In this document: in pieces, positions 4,512 through 5,770 of the stretch
Layout of the letters: every line of letters begins with the position of its first letter
Numbering within the stretch: position 1 is the first letter of the stretch
NCBI GenBank assembly: GCA_945613785.1
Contig: CALZAJ010000106.1
Span: 1 to 5,770, forward strand
Direction of reading: 5' to 3'
Source: an uncultured Verrucomicrobiota bacterium
GTDB lineage: Bacteria > Verrucomicrobiota > Kiritimatiellia > RFP12 > UBA1067
Length of the DNA stretch: 5,770 bases
The notes under the pieces: generated by a model
Database searches by the model: none
What the model was told of the DNA's origin: nothing
Seen by the model: the letters and a program-made list of their open reading frames with translations, nothing else
Position numbers and translations under genes: made by a program

Positions 4512-5770
4512 GCGATGCTCCTAAATTCCTGGTTGCCGATGGCGAGGTTGAGCGCCTGAGGCGCGATCTCCGCGCCTCCCTTCGCCGCGAGGCAGCAGAG
4601 GGCGAGGGCGGCGGCGCGGTCGCTGTGGCCGTCGGCGTTCCTCGGGGCGGAATAGGTCACGTTGCCGCCCGTGGAGACGACGCGCTGGACGGCGTGGAGG
4701 TCTTCGCGCAGCGTTCTTTCCACTGGAACGCGAATGCTACGCTCCTCAAACTTGCGACGAAGTAGTCCATACATTTCCCCCTTGGTGGCGACGTTGAACT
4801 GCACGCCGCGGCACTTGCCGCCGAGCATCTTGGTCGCCTCTTCGGCGAGCATCGCGCCGATGCCCGTCGAGTCGATGCACACACCCTGCACGCGGCTTGC
4901 GCGGGCCTTGTCGACGAGGATCCTCAGCTGGTCCGCGAAGGGCATCTTCGTGAGCGTGTCCACCTCGAGGACCGCGAGGACGTCGCCGAGCTTGACCGCC
5001 GTCACGATGACGGAGAGGTCGTGGCTGCGCCCGATGTCCATGCCGATGTAGAGCGGGGACGCGCCGTCGTCCTTGATGGACTCCGACTCGCACTTCCCGA
5101 TCATCTCGTACGGGAGCAGGATCGCCGTGTTGTCGATGAAGCGGCACATGTACTCCTGCGCCCAGATGTCGTCATCATCGACGCCGTTGCGGAGTTCCGC
5201 GAGACGCGCCTGCGCAAGCTTCGGGTCTTTCCCGAAAAGGCCGAGGGCGACCGCATCCTCGATCGTCACGAGGTGCTTGGAGTAGGTCTCGTTATGCTCC
5301 CACAGGTCAGCAAATTTGTTGCCGCGGCCTTTAGGAGTAGATACAATCCGAAGGCGCTTCTCTCCGGCAAGAGGATTGGTGATCGAGGGATAGATCGCCG
5401 CCCAGATGTCGAAGGGCTTCTCGTGGATGGCGAATTCGTCCAGAATGAGATTTGCCGAATAACCGCGAGCCGTGTCCGGATTGGCAGGGATAGCCACAAT
5501 GCGAGCTCCGTTCGCGAAGCGTATCTCAGCGCGCGAGAGTAGGGCGTTGGCGGAATCACGTAGTTCATCATAGCTGTCGACGGTCGCCTTGATCGCCTGC
5601 GACCACTTCTTCGCCTTCTCCATCCATTCCAGCGCCTGGCGCTCTCCGGCGGAGAGGACCACCCAGAGGTTGGACGAATGCTCGGGCTGGGCCACGGAAT
5701 CCGTCACCGCCTCGCACGCGGTCGAGAAGGACTTGCCGGTCTGGCGCGACCACATCCCGATCTTGAAGCG
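4508..5770 (-). CDS. Phage terminase large subunit (Mu gp28-like), N-terminus off the right edge
   Basis: This is the packaging motor: its ATPase drives DNA into the prohead through the portal, and its nuclease cuts the DNA. The frame stays open to the right edge, so 420 residues are visible and the true start lies outside. Numbering from the first visible Met (5755), a Walker A-like loop SRQTGKS is at residues 3-9, Walker B LILDEF at 103-108 (D106, E107) and a coupling motif STPKGRGNKF at 139-148. The C-terminal half looks like an RNase H-fold nuclease: YIGMDIGRSHD carries D240 and D246, GVCIDSTG carries D295, and GHSDRAAA carries D379. All expected acidic residues are present, so it appears intact. 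It ends in TGA, overlapping the portal ATG as ATGA. Family identity is firm from motif order; the Mu-like assignment rests partly on the portal next door. Confidence 0.93.
   Translation of the reverse strand, partial: RFKIGMWSRQTGKSFSTACEAVTDSVAQPEHSSNLWVVLSAGERQALEWMEKAKKWSQAIKATVDSYDELRDSANALLSRAEIRFANGARIVAIPANPDTARGYSANLILDEFAIHEKPFDIWAAIYPSITNPLAGEKRLRIVSTPKGRGNKFADLWEHNETYSKHLVTIEDAVALGLFGKDPKLAQARLAELRNGVDDDDIWAQEYMCRFIDNTAILLPYEMIGKCESESIKDDGASPLYIGMDIGRSHDLSVIVTAVKLGDVLAVLEVDTLTKMPFADQLRILVDKARASRVQGVCIDSTGIGAMLAEEATKMLGGKCRGVQFNVATKGEMYGLLRRKFEERSIRVPVERTLREDLHAVQRVVSTGGNVTYSAPRNADGHSDRAAALALCCLAAKGGAEIAPQALNLAIGNQEFRSIA

Noticed and set aside
1..5770. CRISPR array, tRNA or insertion-sequence remnants
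   Set aside because: No regularly spaced long repeats, no tRNA-like arms and no terminal inverted repeats or transposase motifs were seen; the window is almost fully accounted for by phage structural genes.

Overview
The window is a G+C-rich (roughly 60% by eye) piece of tailed-phage DNA, from either a prophage or a free phage. It carries part of a Mu-like head and packaging module. Every convincing gene is on the minus strand, so transcription runs from the right edge (5770) to the left edge (1). No host genes, tRNAs, integrase or transposase are visible. The host cannot be fixed from this window. The overall protein style reminds me of Mu-like prophages in Verrucomicrobiota/Lentisphaerota-type genomes, but that is memory-based and weak.

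In transcription order the layout is: (1) terminase large subunit, with its N-terminus beyond the right edge (4508-5770); (2) Mu gp29-like (DUF935) portal protein (3204-4511), joined to the terminase by an ATGA overlap; (3) a 139-nt gap (3065-3203), the only sizeable non-coding stretch, with a doubtful 23-codon ORF and a cluster of TGCAAG repeats; (4) Mu gpI-like head maturation protease fused to a coiled-coil scaffold (2189-3064), with a well-placed internal start at 2593 that could yield the scaffold alone; (5) a probable HK97-fold major capsid protein (1262-2149); (6) a Mu gp36-like (DUF1320) head-tail connector (823-1248); (7) a probable neck or tail-completion protein (290-823); (8) the first 97 codons of a further gene running off the left edge (1-293), possibly a minor head protein.

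Together these genes describe capsid building. The portal seeds assembly. The scaffold directs capsid polymerisation and is removed by the linked protease. The terminase packages DNA through the portal, and the small proteins close the neck. Genes are tightly packed with ATGA or TGATG overlaps or gaps of 13 to 39 nt, which suggests one late operon with coupled translation.

The gene content is ordinary for a phage. The points worth a second look are local: a perfect 8-bp hairpin touching the Shine-Dalgarno of the last gene, the internal scaffold start, the phased repeats in the portal-protease gap, an LLNK-type peptide motif shared by portal and protease, and a gene order differing from phage Mu because no minor-head gene lies between portal and protease. 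I saw no clear evidence of a new defence, mobile or RNA-based system.
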